DNA of 64,000 nucleotides from Nocardiopsis sp. TSRI0078 (GCF_001905145.1 NZ_LWLB01000012.1:535628-599627), one strand, 5' to 3'; positions 50,321 to 60,453 are shown, numbered from the stretch's first letter. Numbers and translations: made by a program. Notes: generated from the sequence alone by a model not told the origin.

Positions 50321-50353
50321 GACAGTGGCGGACATCTAAATGACATGATGTCA
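50321..50353. promoter_or_regulatory. heme oxygenase promoter with repeated GACA sites and a palindrome
   Basis: TTGACA at 50319-50324 is a consensus -35. GACA recurs at 50321, 50331 and 50342, about one helical turn apart, and TGACAT-G-ATGTCA (50341-50353) is a perfect palindrome. GACATC (50331) and GATGTC (50348) form a second, wider inverted repeat. A TetR-type repressor encoded downstream is the likely ligand. Confidence 0.55.
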
Positions 50354-50386
50354 TAAAACGTGCGGCACGGAAGGCGGACGGCACCG

Positions 50387-51073
50387 ATGAGCACAGCGGC
50401 CGAGGTCCCCACGACGTCTGTCCCCGACCCCCCGTCGTTCTCCGAGCGGCTCAGGGCCGCGACCTGGAACGACCACCAGGCCGCGGAGGACCACGGGTTC
50501 GCCCGGGCCCTCCTGGACGGCACACTCCCCCTGGCCGGGTACACCGGGATGGTCGCCCAGCACTACTTCGCCTACGTCGCCCTGGAGGAGACCGGCGGGC
50601 TGCTGGCGGAGGACCCCGTCGCCGGTGGGTTCCACCGGCCGGAACTGGAACGGGTCCCCGCGCTGGTCCGCGACCTGGAGCACCTGCTCGGCGCCGACTG
50701 GCGCGAGAGGATCTCCCCCACTCCGGCCACCCGCACCTACGTGGCGCGCATCGAGCAGATGGCCGACCGCCCCGAGGGGTTCGTCGCCCACCACTACACC
50801 CGCTACATGGGCGACGTGTCCGGGGGCCAGTTCATCCGCCGCGCGGCGGCCAAGGCCTACGGGCTCACCGACGGGGCCGGCGTCGCCTTCTACGTCTTCG
50901 ACGGGCTGGGCAGCCTCCCCCGGTTCCGCGCCGGGTACCGGGAGCGGCTCGACTCCCTGGACCTGGACGAGACCACCGCGGCCCGCCTGGTGGCCGAGAC
51001 CCGGCTGGCCTACCAGCTCAACACCGAGGTGTTCGCCGACCTGGGGCGGGAGTACGTGTCCGGCGCCGCATGA
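50387..51073 (+). CDS. biliverdin-producing heme oxygenase
   Basis: Opens heme to biliverdin, CO and free iron. The 228-residue protein has the proximal His in ATWNDHQAAED (the ATxxxHxxAE motif), the distal helix with YMGDVSGGQFIRRA (GDxSGGQ) near residue 145, and FYVFDGLGSLPRFRAGYRER. ATG at 50387 has GGAAGG upstream; the in-frame ATG at 50360 overlaps the operator region. It is followed by a TetR regulator and preceded by a palindromic operator. Role is iron release from host or environmental heme; no heme transporter is adjacent. Confidence 0.92.
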   Translation: MSTAAEVPTTSVPDPPSFSERLRAATWNDHQAAEDHGFARALLDGTLPLAGYTGMVAQHYFAYVALEETGGLLAEDPVAGGFHRPELERVPALVRDLEHLLGADWRERISPTPATRTYVARIEQMADRPEGFVAHHYTRYMGDVSGGQFIRRAAAKAYGLTDGAGVAFYVFDGLGSLPRFRAGYRERLDSLDLDETTAARLVAETRLAYQLNTEVFADLGREYVSGAA

Positions 51074-51145
51074 AGCTCCGGCGGCCGCTCCCCGGAAAGC
51101 GCCGAACCACGCCGCGGCGCCCCCGCGCCGTGACACCATAGGAGG

Positions 51146-51805
51146 ATGCCCAAGATCACGGCGCCGACCATCGCCGCCCACCGTGCCCGTACGCGGGAGC
51201 GCATCATGGAGGCCGTCGACGAGCTGATCCGGACCCAGGGGATCGACCGCGTCTCCATGACCGACGTGGCCAACTCCGCGGGGCTGACCCGCACCGCGCT
51301 GTACAACTACTTCCCGGACAAGCCCGCGCTGCTCCTGGCGTTCACCGAGCAGGTCAACAGCGCCTTCGTCGAGCGGTACCGGCGCGAACTGCCCTCCGGG
51401 GTGTCGGCGGCACGGCGGGTCTCGTCGTTCGTCCGCCTCCAGCTGGAGGGCATCATGGCGCACCCGCACCCGCCGGCCGCCGAGCTCGGGGCCAGCCTCG
51501 GCCCCGACGCCTACCAGGCGCTCGCCGCCCACGTGGCGCCCATGCAGCGCCTGCTGACCGAGATCCTGGAGGAGGGCGTCCTCGCGGGCGAGTTCGACCC
51601 CCTGCCCGCCGACCACACGGCCCGGCTCACCCTGTCGATGGTCGGCTCCCAACGCCTGCCGCTCGTCAGCGGCGAGATCGACCTGGACGAGACCCACGCG
51701 CTGGTCACCCGGTTCGTGCTCCGCGCCCTCGGGGTGGCGACCGAAACCGTCGACACCATCCTGCTCAAACCCACGGGCACCGCGACCCAGGGTGGAAGAG
51801 CGTGA
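51146..51805 (+). CDS. TetR family regulator
   Basis: A 219-residue TetR protein: HTH at residues 15-60 (RIMEAVDELIRTQGIDRVSM then TDVANSAGLTRTALYNYFPD), with a helical ligand domain after it. AGGAGG touches the ATG at 51146, an unusually tight spacing. It lies 72 bp after the heme oxygenase gene and is probably co-transcribed, consistent with self-control through the palindrome at 50341-50353 and possibly sensing heme or biliverdin (inferred). Confidence 0.86.
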   Translation: MPKITAPTIAAHRARTRERIMEAVDELIRTQGIDRVSMTDVANSAGLTRTALYNYFPDKPALLLAFTEQVNSAFVERYRRELPSGVSAARRVSSFVRLQLEGIMAHPHPPAAELGASLGPDAYQALAAHVAPMQRLLTEILEEGVLAGEFDPLPADHTARLTLSMVGSQRLPLVSGEIDLDETHALVTRFVLRALGVATETVDTILLKPTGTATQGGRA

Positions 51806-51956
51806 GCACCAGGTCATAAGGGCCGGGACCTAACCCTCCGCCACGGCGCCGGCCGGGCGCCCCCAGGTCGCGGCGGCACGGCCCGTCGGCGAGAATCGGT
51901 CCCCCGCTCCGCCCCCGGGCGGCCACCCTCCGACCGAGTGTGAGGCCCTCTCCGAC

Positions 51957-52214
51957 GTGTCCCTCGTGCTGATCCTCCTCGGCGCCGCCCTGGTGGCGGT
52001 CGCCCTGTTCAACAAGGTGCCCCGCTACGTGCCCGGCCGGCCCCCGGCGCCCCGCCCCGGCCGCGGCTCCGTGGCCACCGCGCGGCACCCCGGGGTCCCC
52101 CCGCGCGTGCGCCTGGTCTCGGCCCGGCTCACCGAACAGGGCAGGGCGCTGCTCACCGCGGTCGGCGGCAGCGCCCTGATCGTGGCGTTCTTCCTCACCC
52201 TGTCCGGCGTCTGA
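51957..52214 (+). CDS. small two-pass membrane protein
   Basis: An 85-residue protein with membrane segments at the two ends (LVLILLGAALVAVALFNKV and LLTAVGGSALIVAFFLTLSG) and a basic Pro/Arg-rich middle. The start is the GTG at 51957. I do not recognise a family. It follows TetR by 151 bp and converges with the exonuclease gene 15 bp downstream, with no clear terminator between. Confidence 0.5.
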   Translation: MSLVLILLGAALVAVALFNKVPRYVPGRPPAPRPGRGSVATARHPGVPPRVRLVSARLTEQGRALLTAVGGSALIVAFFLTLSGV

Positions 52215-52229
52215 GCACGGCCCGGCCGC

Positions 52230-53135
52230 TCAGGCCCCGACGCGGCCGCCCGCCAGCCGCACCAGCAGCCCGCCCGCGGCCGTGGCGGCGATCCCGCCCG
52301 TCACGGCGGCGGCCGTGGCCAGCCGCTCCCGGAGACGGGTGTCGCGGTGCGCGGCCGCCTCGGCCGCCACCCGGTCCGCGGCGTCGAAGGCCCCGCCGCA
52401 CAGCGCCGGGTCCAGTTCGTGGGGCCGCCACCGCGCCCGCCAGGGGCTCAGCGGCTCCAGCCCGCCGGGCGGCGGCGCCGTACGCGGCTTCCAACGGACC
52501 GGCGTGTCCGCCGGGCCGGGGGCCGGAGCCGTCGCCGCGGAGCGCTTCGGGGAGGGTCCGGCGTAGCGCAGCTCGCCCGGGGCGTTGGTGAGCATCTCCG
52601 TGAGCAGCTTGGCGCAGGCGCGGGCGTCGCCCAGCGCCGTGTGCTGCCCGGTCGGCCAGTCCCCGCTGAGTTGGAAGGAGGCCTTGGGCAGCGAGTACCG
52701 CTCCAGGTCCACCTGCGAGCGCAGCGCGCGCAGCGTGCACAGCCCGGGCTGTCCCGCCGGAAGCCCCGCGGGCACCAGTTCCGAGCCGAGGAAGCGCTGC
52801 TCGAAGTCGAGGTTGTGGCTGACCACGACCGCGCCGGACAGCAGCCCGGCCAGCCTGGGCACCACCTGGGCGACGGTCGGGGCGCCGACGGTGTCGCTCT
52901 CGGAGATGCCGTGGAACTCCCGCCCCCGCACAGGCGCGCGCGGGTCGACCAGCGTGCTGAACTCCTCGACCAGCTTGCCGTCACCGCGCACACGCACCAC
53001 CGCGATCTCCACGATGCGCGCGCCCTCGCCCGGTTCGAGGCCGGTGGTCTCCATGTCGAGCACCGCGTACTCCAGGTCCGCCGCCCGCATGCCGACCCTG
53101 CGCCGGGTCAGCGCGCCCGCCCGCAGCGTTCCCAT
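52230..53135 (-). CDS. DnaQ-like 3'-5' exonuclease
   Basis: A 301-residue DEDDh exonuclease. Exo I is YAVLDMETTGLEPG with the Asp and Glu; FHGISESDTVGAPT follows; Exo II lies in VVVSHNLDFEQRFL (Asp), and the Exo III His/Asp in HTALGDARACAKLL. The C-terminal third is Pro-rich and ends in a membrane-like helix (TAAAVTGGIAATAAGGLLVRL). The start is ATG 53135. It resembles DNA polymerase III epsilon-like proteins but is separate from any polymerase gene, so it may act in repair or RNA turnover. Confidence 0.85.
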   Translation of the reverse strand: MGTLRAGALTRRRVGMRAADLEYAVLDMETTGLEPGEGARIVEIAVVRVRGDGKLVEEFSTLVDPRAPVRGREFHGISESDTVGAPTVAQVVPRLAGLLSGAVVVSHNLDFEQRFLGSELVPAGLPAGQPGLCTLRALRSQVDLERYSLPKASFQLSGDWPTGQHTALGDARACAKLLTEMLTNAPGELRYAGPSPKRSAATAPAPGPADTPVRWKPRTAPPPGGLEPLSPWRARWRPHELDPALCGGAFDAADRVAAEAAAHRDTRLRERLATAAAVTGGIAATAAGGLLVRLAGGRVGA

Positions 53136-53404
53136 CGTGTGCCCCACTCCCTCGTCCTGCCGTGTCAGCCGGTCGTTTCTCCTGGTGTGTACCGGCAACG
53201 ACCCTACTCCCCGCCTCCGACACGGGCCTTCATGCGGACCCCCGCCGCCGCGGGGGCTCCACCGCCGTTCCCCGTGGTCTGGGCGGTCCGCACCCGCCGG
53301 GGATCGGAAGAAAGGTGGATTATGTAACGTTCTTAGGCGTGTCCGCCCAGACGAGGGCACCCCACGCACACCCTGCCCCGACCTCAACGGCGAGGAGAGC
53401 CCGC

Positions 53405-54367
53405 ATGCCCCAGAGCCCGCTGCCCGAGTACGTCCCCCTGGCGGAGGCCACCCGGTCCGGGATGCTCGAGAACGTCCACTACGGTGCGGTCGTCGGGCTG
53501 TCCCCGGACGGCCGGATCGCCTACGCGCGCGGCCCCGTGCACCAGCCCATGTTCCCGCGCTCCTCCGCCAAGCCCTTCCAGGCGCTGGCGATGCTGCGCG
53601 CGGGCGCGCCCTTGGAGGGCCCCTCCCTGGCCGTCGCCGCGGGCAGCCACAGCGGTGAGGAGATCCACACCGTCGAGGCCGGGCGCATCCTCGCAGCCGC
53701 CGGGCTCACCGCCGACGACCTGCGCTGCCCGCCGGACGTCCCCGGCGGCGCGAAGGCACGCGAGGAGTTCGTCCGCGCCGGCCGCGAGCCCGAGCGCGTG
53801 CTGATGAACTGCTCCGGCAAGCACGCGGGCATGCTCTCCGCCTGCGTCGCCCGGGGCTGGAGCACCGGGGACTACCTCGACCCCGGCCACCCCTTCCAGG
53901 TGCTCGTGCGCGAGACCATCGAGGAGCTGTGCGAGGAGCCCGTCGCGCACACCGCCGTGGACGGCTGCGGAGCGCCCCAGATGGCCGTCTCCCTGGCCGG
54001 GCTGGCCCGGGGCCTGTGGCGGATGCGCACGGCCCCCGAGGGGAGCCCTGAGCGCGCGGTCGTCGACGCGATGAGCGCCCACCCGCTGTACGTCGCGGGC
54101 ACCGACCGCGTCGACACCGACCTCATGACGCGGATGCCCGGACTGGTCTCCAAGATCGGTGCCGACGGCGTCCTGGTGCTCAGCGCCGCCACCGGCGAGA
54201 CCGTCGCCGTCAAGATCAGTGACGGGGACGCGGCGGAGCGCGCGCGTACCCTGGTCGCACTCGACGCACTGCGGACCCTCGGTGTGGACGTGTCCCCCGT
54301 CCAGGACCGGCTGCGCGTCGACGTCCACGGAGGTGGCGCCCCCGTCGGCGAGGTCCGCCCACTCTGA
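53405..54367 (+). CDS. type II (Rhizobium etli-like) asparaginase
   Basis: A 320-residue asparaginase of the PF06089 family, which hydrolyses Asn to Asp and ammonia and is unrelated to the E. coli enzymes. Motifs in order: RSSAKPFQALAML, AAGSHSGEEIH, MNCSGKHAGMLSACV, DGCGAPQMAVSL. The Cys and Lys of NCSGKH and the Ser-Lys pair of RSSAKP are the known active site. No signal peptide is seen, so it is cytoplasmic. ATG at 53405 has GAGGAG seven bases upstream. Confidence 0.9.
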   Translation: MPQSPLPEYVPLAEATRSGMLENVHYGAVVGLSPDGRIAYARGPVHQPMFPRSSAKPFQALAMLRAGAPLEGPSLAVAAGSHSGEEIHTVEAGRILAAAGLTADDLRCPPDVPGGAKAREEFVRAGREPERVLMNCSGKHAGMLSACVARGWSTGDYLDPGHPFQVLVRETIEELCEEPVAHTAVDGCGAPQMAVSLAGLARGLWRMRTAPEGSPERAVVDAMSAHPLYVAGTDRVDTDLMTRMPGLVSKIGADGVLVLSAATGETVAVKISDGDAAERARTLVALDALRTLGVDVSPVQDRLRVDVHGGGAPVGEVRPL

Positions 54368-54410
54368 CGACGCCCTCCTTCGAGGGACCACCACCGGAAG
54401 GGACACCACA

Positions 54411-55679
54411 GTGCGGGAGACGCTGAACGACATCGTCATCGTCGGCGCCGGGATGGCGGGGCTGCACACCGCCGAGGCGCTGCGCGAACGCGGGTTCGAC
54501 GGGCGGCTGACGCTCCTCGGCGAGGAGGCGCACCATCCCTACTCGCGGCCGCCGCTGTCCAAGGAGGTCCTGACCGGTGTGGGGCTGGACCCCTCCGGGG
54601 GCGGCCCCGGCTGGCTGGCGGGCCACAAGGCGCTGCGGCTGCGCGACGAGGAGGTCGTGGACGGGCTCGGCCTGGACTTTCGGCCGGGCAGCCGGGCCGT
54701 GGGGCTGGACACCGGTGCCCGCGAGGTGCGCGTGGACGGCCCCGACGGCCCCGGGACGGTGCGCTACGACGGCCTGGTGATCGCCACGGGCGCGCGGGCG
54801 CGCCGCCCCGCCACCGACCTGGCGGGCGTGCACGTCCTGCGCACACTGGACGACGCCGAGGCGGTGCGGGAGGAGTTCGGCTCCGGCGGGCGCCTGGTGG
54901 TGGTCGGGGCCGGCTTCGTCGGCGCCGAGGTGGCGGCCAGCGCCCGCGCCGTGGGCATGGACGTGACGCTGGTGGAGGCGGCTCCCACCCCGCTGACCCG
55001 GGTGGTGGACCCGCGGATCGGCGAGGTCCTGACCGAGCTGCACCGGGAGAACGGCGTGGACGTGCGCCTGGGCGTGGGCGTGACCGGTTTCGAGGGCCGG
55101 GAGCGGGTGGAGCGCGTCCGCCTGGCCGACGGCTCCGCCGTCGAGGCCTCCCTGGTGGTCGCCGGGATCGGTGTGCACCTGAACACCGAGTGGCTGCGCG
55201 GGTCCGGGGTGGAGCTGCTGGCCGACGGTTCGGTGGCGTGCGACGAGTACTCCGCGACGTCGGTGCCGAACGTGTACGCGGTCGGCGACCTGGCGAACTG
55301 GCCGCACCCGCGCTACGGCGGGCGGATCCGGCTGGAGCACTGGACCAACGCGGCGGAACAGGGCGAGGCCGCCGCGCGCAACCTGCTCGCGGGCGAGGAG
55401 GGGCGCACGCCCTTCACCCCGGTGCCCTACTTCTGGTCCGACCAATACCGGATGAAGATCCAGCTGCTGGGGCAGGGCGCCCCGGCCGATCAGGTCACCT
55501 TCGTGCACGGTTCCCCGGAGGACCGAAAGTTCGTGGCCTTCCTCGGCCGGGACGGCATGCTCACCGGTGTGCTGGGGCTGCGCTCCACGCCGCGGACGAT
55601 GCGCTACCGGGGGCTGCTGGAGAAGCCGACGACGTGGGACGAGGCCCTGGAGGCCGCGGGGGTCACTCCAGCACGGTGA
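54411..55679 (+). CDS. NAD(P)H:ferredoxin reductase (FAD)
   Basis: A 422-residue FAD-dependent reductase. IVIVGAGMAGLHTAEALRE binds FAD, PYSRPPLSKEVL is the oxygenase-reductase mark, VVVGAGFVGAEVAASARAVG binds NAD(P)H, and VYAVGDLANWPH closes the FAD site. These enzymes pass electrons to a small ferredoxin feeding a P450 or dioxygenase. A 3Fe-4S-type ferredoxin gene converges on it and overlaps its last 17 bases. GTG at 54411 has AAGGGA seven bases upstream. No P450 is in the window. Confidence 0.88.
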   Translation: MRETLNDIVIVGAGMAGLHTAEALRERGFDGRLTLLGEEAHHPYSRPPLSKEVLTGVGLDPSGGGPGWLAGHKALRLRDEEVVDGLGLDFRPGSRAVGLDTGAREVRVDGPDGPGTVRYDGLVIATGARARRPATDLAGVHVLRTLDDAEAVREEFGSGGRLVVVGAGFVGAEVAASARAVGMDVTLVEAAPTPLTRVVDPRIGEVLTELHRENGVDVRLGVGVTGFEGRERVERVRLADGSAVEASLVVAGIGVHLNTEWLRGSGVELLADGSVACDEYSATSVPNVYAVGDLANWPHPRYGGRIRLEHWTNAAEQGEAAARNLLAGEEGRTPFTPVPYFWSDQYRMKIQLLGQGAPADQVTFVHGSPEDRKFVAFLGRDGMLTGVLGLRSTPRTMRYRGLLEKPTTWDEALEAAGVTPAR

Positions 55680-55854
55680 TGGCCCGCTTGGGGCACACGC
55701 GCTCGGCCTGGCGGACGCGTTCGCGGGACTCGGCGGCGGGCTCCTCGGTGAGCAGGTAGAGGAAGTCGTCGTCGCGGACCTCGAACACCTCCGGGGCCGC
55801 GGCCATGCACAGGGCGTTGCTCTCGCACTGGTCGTAGTCGACCTGGACTCGCAT
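55663..55854 (-). CDS. 3Fe-4S-type ferredoxin
   Basis: A 63-residue ferredoxin. Cys residues in CESNALCMA (C-x5-C) and in ERVCPKRAI (CP) give three cluster ligands, and the position that would hold a fourth is filled by Ala/Met, so a [3Fe-4S] cluster is expected, as in actinomycete P450 ferredoxins. ATG at 55854 has GAGGAG four bases upstream. It ends inside the ferredoxin reductase gene in the opposite direction. Electron transfer between the two proteins is inferred from the pairing. Confidence 0.88.
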   Translation of the reverse strand: MRVQVDYDQCESNALCMAAAPEVFEVRDDDFLYLLTEEPAAESRERVRQAERVCPKRAITVLE

Positions 55855-56135
55855 CGTCGCTCCTCAACGCGGAAGGCTGTGTGTCGGCGGGCGCGCCCCT
55901 GGGGCGTGCTCGGCGGACACATACCCCGCCGCGCGGCGGACGGCACCCACCGGGCGCGGTCCCGGCGCCCTCCTGGACGATCCTGCTCCCGGCGCCCCCT
56001 CCCGGCTCCCGCGGTGTCGCCGGGAAGGACCATCGGCGAAGGCCCGCACAGCGGCTTCGCGTGCACCCCAGAGCTTCGCATTCGGCAACAAACCAGACGC
56101 TATGTGAACCGTCGGCGGTCGTGCACGGTCACACT

Positions 56136-56169
56136 CCCGACGGCGCCGAGCCCCTATGGCGCCGTCGGG
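56136..56169 (+). promoter_or_regulatory. 12-bp hairpin in the leader of the DUF4173-like gene
   Basis: CCCGACGGCGCC pairs perfectly with GGCGCCGTCGGG around a 10-nt loop that contains an ATG (56156). The GGAAAGG ribosome site follows at once. The hairpin could be a terminator for read-through or a translation control element. The rest of 55855-56182 carries the two divergent promoters and shows nothing else. Confidence 0.45.
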
Positions 56170-56182
56170 AAAGGTGCGTGAG

Positions 56183-58423
56183 GTGAGCGAGAACGAGACC
56201 GCCACGGGTTCCGGGGACACGTCGACGACGGGGCCCGCCCCCGCCCCGCCGGGAACGTCCGGGCCGCCCGGCCCTCCCCCGGGTCCGTACCGGTACGGAC
56301 CTCCTCCGGACGGCCCCCGCCAGTACGGTCCCCCGTTCGAGCACCTTTCCCCCGGGCAGCAGTACCAGCCCGTCTACCACCAGCCGCCCAGGCCCCGGGT
56401 GCCGCTGCCCCGGGCTCCCGCGTGGCTGCCGGTCGCCGTGCTCGGCGTCGGCGTGGTGGCCGCGCTGCTGGCCACCCTCGACCGCCCGGGGATCGGCCTG
56501 GTCATCACCGGCGTGGCCGCCGGGCTGACCGCGCTCGCCGCGCTCATGGTGCGTCCCGCCATCCCCGAGAGCGGCGTGGAAGAGGAGGAGCCCGGTTCCT
56601 CCGAGGACACCGGGGCCGGAGGCGGCCACGCCCTCTCCCCGACCCTTGAGGACGGCCCCGCCGAGAGGGCGGAGGACGGGGCACCGCGACTCGAGGACGC
56701 CTCCGACGACGCCGGGGCCGAGGTCACCGAGACAGCCGAGGCCGCCGACACCGGAGCCCGGGCCGGGAGCGGGACCGCCGGAGACCGCGGGGAGCCCGAG
56801 GGCGACCGGGTTCCGGACGGGAGGGACGAGGCCGGGGACCCGGCTCCCGACGGAGAGGCCGGGGACGCGGCACCCGGGGACGGCGGTTCCCCCGAGGCCT
56901 TCCCCGCCTCCGAGACCACCGGAGCCGACGGCGGCGCCGGAACCGGCGGATCCGCCGAGGCGGTGGACGCAGGAGGAAGGGCGGCGGGGTCCGGCACCGG
57001 CGGCTCCCCCGGAGCACCGTTCCTGTGGAGCACTGACACGGCCTCCGGGCCCGACCGCTACTCCTACACCTGGTCGGCCGTCTACGGCGTGCTCTCCGCC
57101 GTCCTACTGTTCACGGCGCTGTTCCGCGACGCGGGCTGGGTGCTCCTCTGGACGCTGACCGCGTCCTTCTTCTTCGCCTCGATGGCCTTCGCCGCGCGCA
57201 ACCCCGCCTCGCGCCAGGGCGCCGTCGGCGTCCTCACCGGCGCCTTCGCCCTGCTGCGCAACCTGCCCTCCACACCCCGGTTCCTGGCCGCGCCCCTGCG
57301 CGGTGCGCGGTCCCGCAACCTGGTCGGACCGGTCGTGCTCACCGTGCTGTTCACGGTCATCCTGCTGCTCGTCTTCGGCCTGCTGTTCGCCCTCGCCGAC
57401 GCGGTGTTCGCCGGCTACCTGTACCGGGTGTTCTCCGGGCTGTTCTCCGAACCCGGCGCGTTCAACCCGATCGGCGACCTGTTCGCCATGGTGGTGGCCG
57501 TCCTCCTCACCGGCGCCGCGGTCCTGGCCGCCCGCCGCCGCCACGCGCCGAAGACCGTTCCCCACCCCGGCCCCGCTGTCACCGAGTCCGACCGGACGCC
57601 CCTGCCGGTGTGGGTGTGGACGATCCCGCTCAGCGCCCTGGTCCTGCTGTTCACCGCCTTCCTCGCGGTGCAGGCCGTCGCCATGTTCGGCGGCGAGGAC
57701 CACGTCCAGCGCGTCGCCGGGGTCACCTACGCCGAGTACGCCCGCCAGGGCTTCTTCCAGCTGGTCGTGGTCAGCGCGCTGGTCCTGGGCGTCATCGCGG
57801 TGGCCGTGCGCGTCCTGCCGTCCCGGCCGACCGCCACCCGCACCCTGCGCAACGCCCTGCTCGGGCTGCTGTGCGTGCTCACCCTGGTCATCCTCGCCTC
57901 GGCGATGATGCGCCTGCAGCTGTACATCGACGCCTTCGGCCTGACCCGGCTGCGGGCCAGCGCCGAGGCGTGGATCCTGTGGAGCGCCGGGGTGTTCGGC
58001 CTGGTGGTCGCGGCGGGCGTGTTCAACACCCTGGGCCGGCCGACGGCCTGGCTGCCCAGGGTCACGGTCGCCCTCTCCGGCGCCGCCCTGGCCGTGTTCG
58101 CCTACGGCAACCCCGACCTGCGTATCGCCGAGAGCCACCACGACCCGGACCTGGCCGTGGTCGACACCTGGTACCTGCGCGACCTGTCCACCGACGCGAT
58201 CCCCGCGCTGATGGAGCTGGAGGAGACCGACCGCGACTGCGCGCTGCTGGGCTTCCAGGACCGTGTGGAGGACCTGGAGGACATGGACCTCGCCTCGTGG
58301 AACCTGTCCCGCCACCGGGGGTACCAGCAGCTGGACGAGCTGGGCCTGTTCGAGATCGGCGCCCAGGCGAACCTGGACTGCTCCGTCGACCGCGCGCCCG
58401 ACCTGCCGGGCCGGTACGACTAG
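56183..58423 (+). CDS. DUF4173-like multi-pass membrane protein
   Basis: About 746 residues. A Pro/Gly-rich cytoplasmic start (PPGPYRYGPPPDGPRQYGPP) and one membrane hairpin (WLPVAVLGVGVVAALLATLD) are followed by a 130-residue acidic disordered linker, then about nine membrane segments of the DUF4173/DUF4153 type with AMMRLQLYIDAFGLTRLRAS, the family mark. A soluble domain with TDRDCALLGFQDRVEDLEDM closes it. GTG at 56183 is chosen because AAAGG lies eight bases upstream and the ATG at 56156 falls in a hairpin loop. Role unknown; related genes often sit beside cell-envelope regulators. Confidence 0.78.
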   Translation: MSENETATGSGDTSTTGPAPAPPGTSGPPGPPPGPYRYGPPPDGPRQYGPPFEHLSPGQQYQPVYHQPPRPRVPLPRAPAWLPVAVLGVGVVAALLATLDRPGIGLVITGVAAGLTALAALMVRPAIPESGVEEEEPGSSEDTGAGGGHALSPTLEDGPAERAEDGAPRLEDASDDAGAEVTETAEAADTGARAGSGTAGDRGEPEGDRVPDGRDEAGDPAPDGEAGDAAPGDGGSPEAFPASETTGADGGAGTGGSAEAVDAGGRAAGSGTGGSPGAPFLWSTDTASGPDRYSYTWSAVYGVLSAVLLFTALFRDAGWVLLWTLTASFFFASMAFAARNPASRQGAVGVLTGAFALLRNLPSTPRFLAAPLRGARSRNLVGPVVLTVLFTVILLLVFGLLFALADAVFAGYLYRVFSGLFSEPGAFNPIGDLFAMVVAVLLTGAAVLAARRRHAPKTVPHPGPAVTESDRTPLPVWVWTIPLSALVLLFTAFLAVQAVAMFGGEDHVQRVAGVTYAEYARQGFFQLVVVSALVLGVIAVAVRVLPSRPTATRTLRNALLGLLCVLTLVILASAMMRLQLYIDAFGLTRLRASAEAWILWSAGVFGLVVAAGVFNTLGRPTAWLPRVTVALSGAALAVFAYGNPDLRIAESHHDPDLAVVDTWYLRDLSTDAIPALMELEETDRDCALLGFQDRVEDLEDMDLASWNLSRHRGYQQLDELGLFEIGAQANLDCSVDRAPDLPGRYD

Positions 58424-58465
58424 AGGACCGGACACGGAAGGAACGGGACCGCGGCGTGGTGGGCC

Positions 58466-58505
58466 ACCGGTCCCGGGAGGCGCCGCGGCGCCTCCCGGGA
58501 CCGGT
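58466..58505. terminator. 40-bp perfect palindrome between converging genes
   Basis: Two 20-bp arms (starting ACCGGTCCCGGGAGG) are perfectly complementary with no spacer, between the DUF4173-like gene and the iminopeptidase gene. Probably a bidirectional terminator; its right arm reaches to within 5 bp of the iminopeptidase stop. Confidence 0.75.
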
Positions 58506-58509
58506 CCGC

Positions 58510-59568
<1,059 letters not shown>

Positions 59569-60453
59569 TCAGAGCCGGTCGAGGAGCTGGGCCTTCTTGG
59601 CGCTGAACTCCTCGTCGGTGAGCAGCCCCTCGGCGTGCAGGCGCCCCAGCTCGCGGATCGTCGCGAAGACCGCCTCGCCGCCGTCGTCGGCCGCTCCCGC
59701 TCCGAGCGCGGCGGCCCCGGCCCGGGGCTTCTCCGCCGCGGCGACGTGGGCGTTGACGGTTGCCGCCATCAGCAGGGTCTCCTCGCTGCCCTTGGAGCCG
59801 TGCGAGGCCAGCGTGAAGAGGTCGTTGTCCAGCGCGGTGGCCTCGGGGATGGTCACGCCGCGCAGCACGATCCGCAGGTACCCCTCGGTGATGTCGACCG
59901 GCGGGTACCACTGGGCGGACTCGATCTCGGACAGCTGGTAGTCGCGGGACTTCTCCTTCTCCTTGACCGTGCTGGCGAGCCAGCCGTCCCACTGCAGGCG
60001 CACCCGGGTGCCGTCGAAGGACGCCGACCCCTCGGCGGTGCGCACCTGGAGCGGGGGGCGGGCCACCAGGCCCCTGGCCACCTCGCGCGGGTCGAGCTCC
60101 CCGGCGGGGGTCCCCCGGGCGAGGCGGGCCGAGGCGGCGATCTGTTCGGAGAAGTACTCGGCGAGGAGTTCGCCCTCGTGCGGTCCGGTGATCAGCAGCG
60201 GAGTGAGCGTGTCATGGCCGGGGACGCCCAGGAGCGCGTAGGGGTCGGTGTCCTCCACCAGCCGCAGCCGCAGCCGCCACCCGTGCTTGCGGCTGCCGCG
60301 GTCGAAGTCGACCTCGCGGACGGCGGCCATCGGAACCGAGCAGCCGCCCAAGGACTTGAACAGGGTGGGCACCCTGCGGCCGGAGCCGAAGCGGATACGC
60401 ACCGTCTCGTCGTCGATCCGCCAGCTTCCGTGGTGTCCGCGAAGTTCCTCCAT
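59569..60453 (-). CDS. DUF4429/SHOCT domain protein
   Basis: A 294-residue protein with two DUF4429 units (GHHGSWRIDDETVRIRFGSG; then SASFDGTRVRLQWDGWLAST) and a C-terminal SHOCT motif (FATIRELGRLHAEGLLTDEE, FSAKKAQLLDRL). Both modules are common in actinomycete regulators of unknown function; the second is thought to aid oligomerisation. ATG at 60453 is the start; a longer frame from 61218 is a by-product of the divergent gene. The 321-bp gap to the acyl-CoA synthetase gene (60454-60774) holds divergent promoters only. Confidence 0.85.
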   Translation of the reverse strand: MEELRGHHGSWRIDDETVRIRFGSGRRVPTLFKSLGGCSVPMAAVREVDFDRGSRKHGWRLRLRLVEDTDPYALLGVPGHDTLTPLLITGPHEGELLAEYFSEQIAASARLARGTPAGELDPREVARGLVARPPLQVRTAEGSASFDGTRVRLQWDGWLASTVKEKEKSRDYQLSEIESAQWYPPVDITEGYLRIVLRGVTIPEATALDNDLFTLASHGSKGSEETLLMAATVNAHVAAAEKPRAGAAALGAGAADDGGEAVFATIRELGRLHAEGLLTDEEFSAKKAQLLDRL

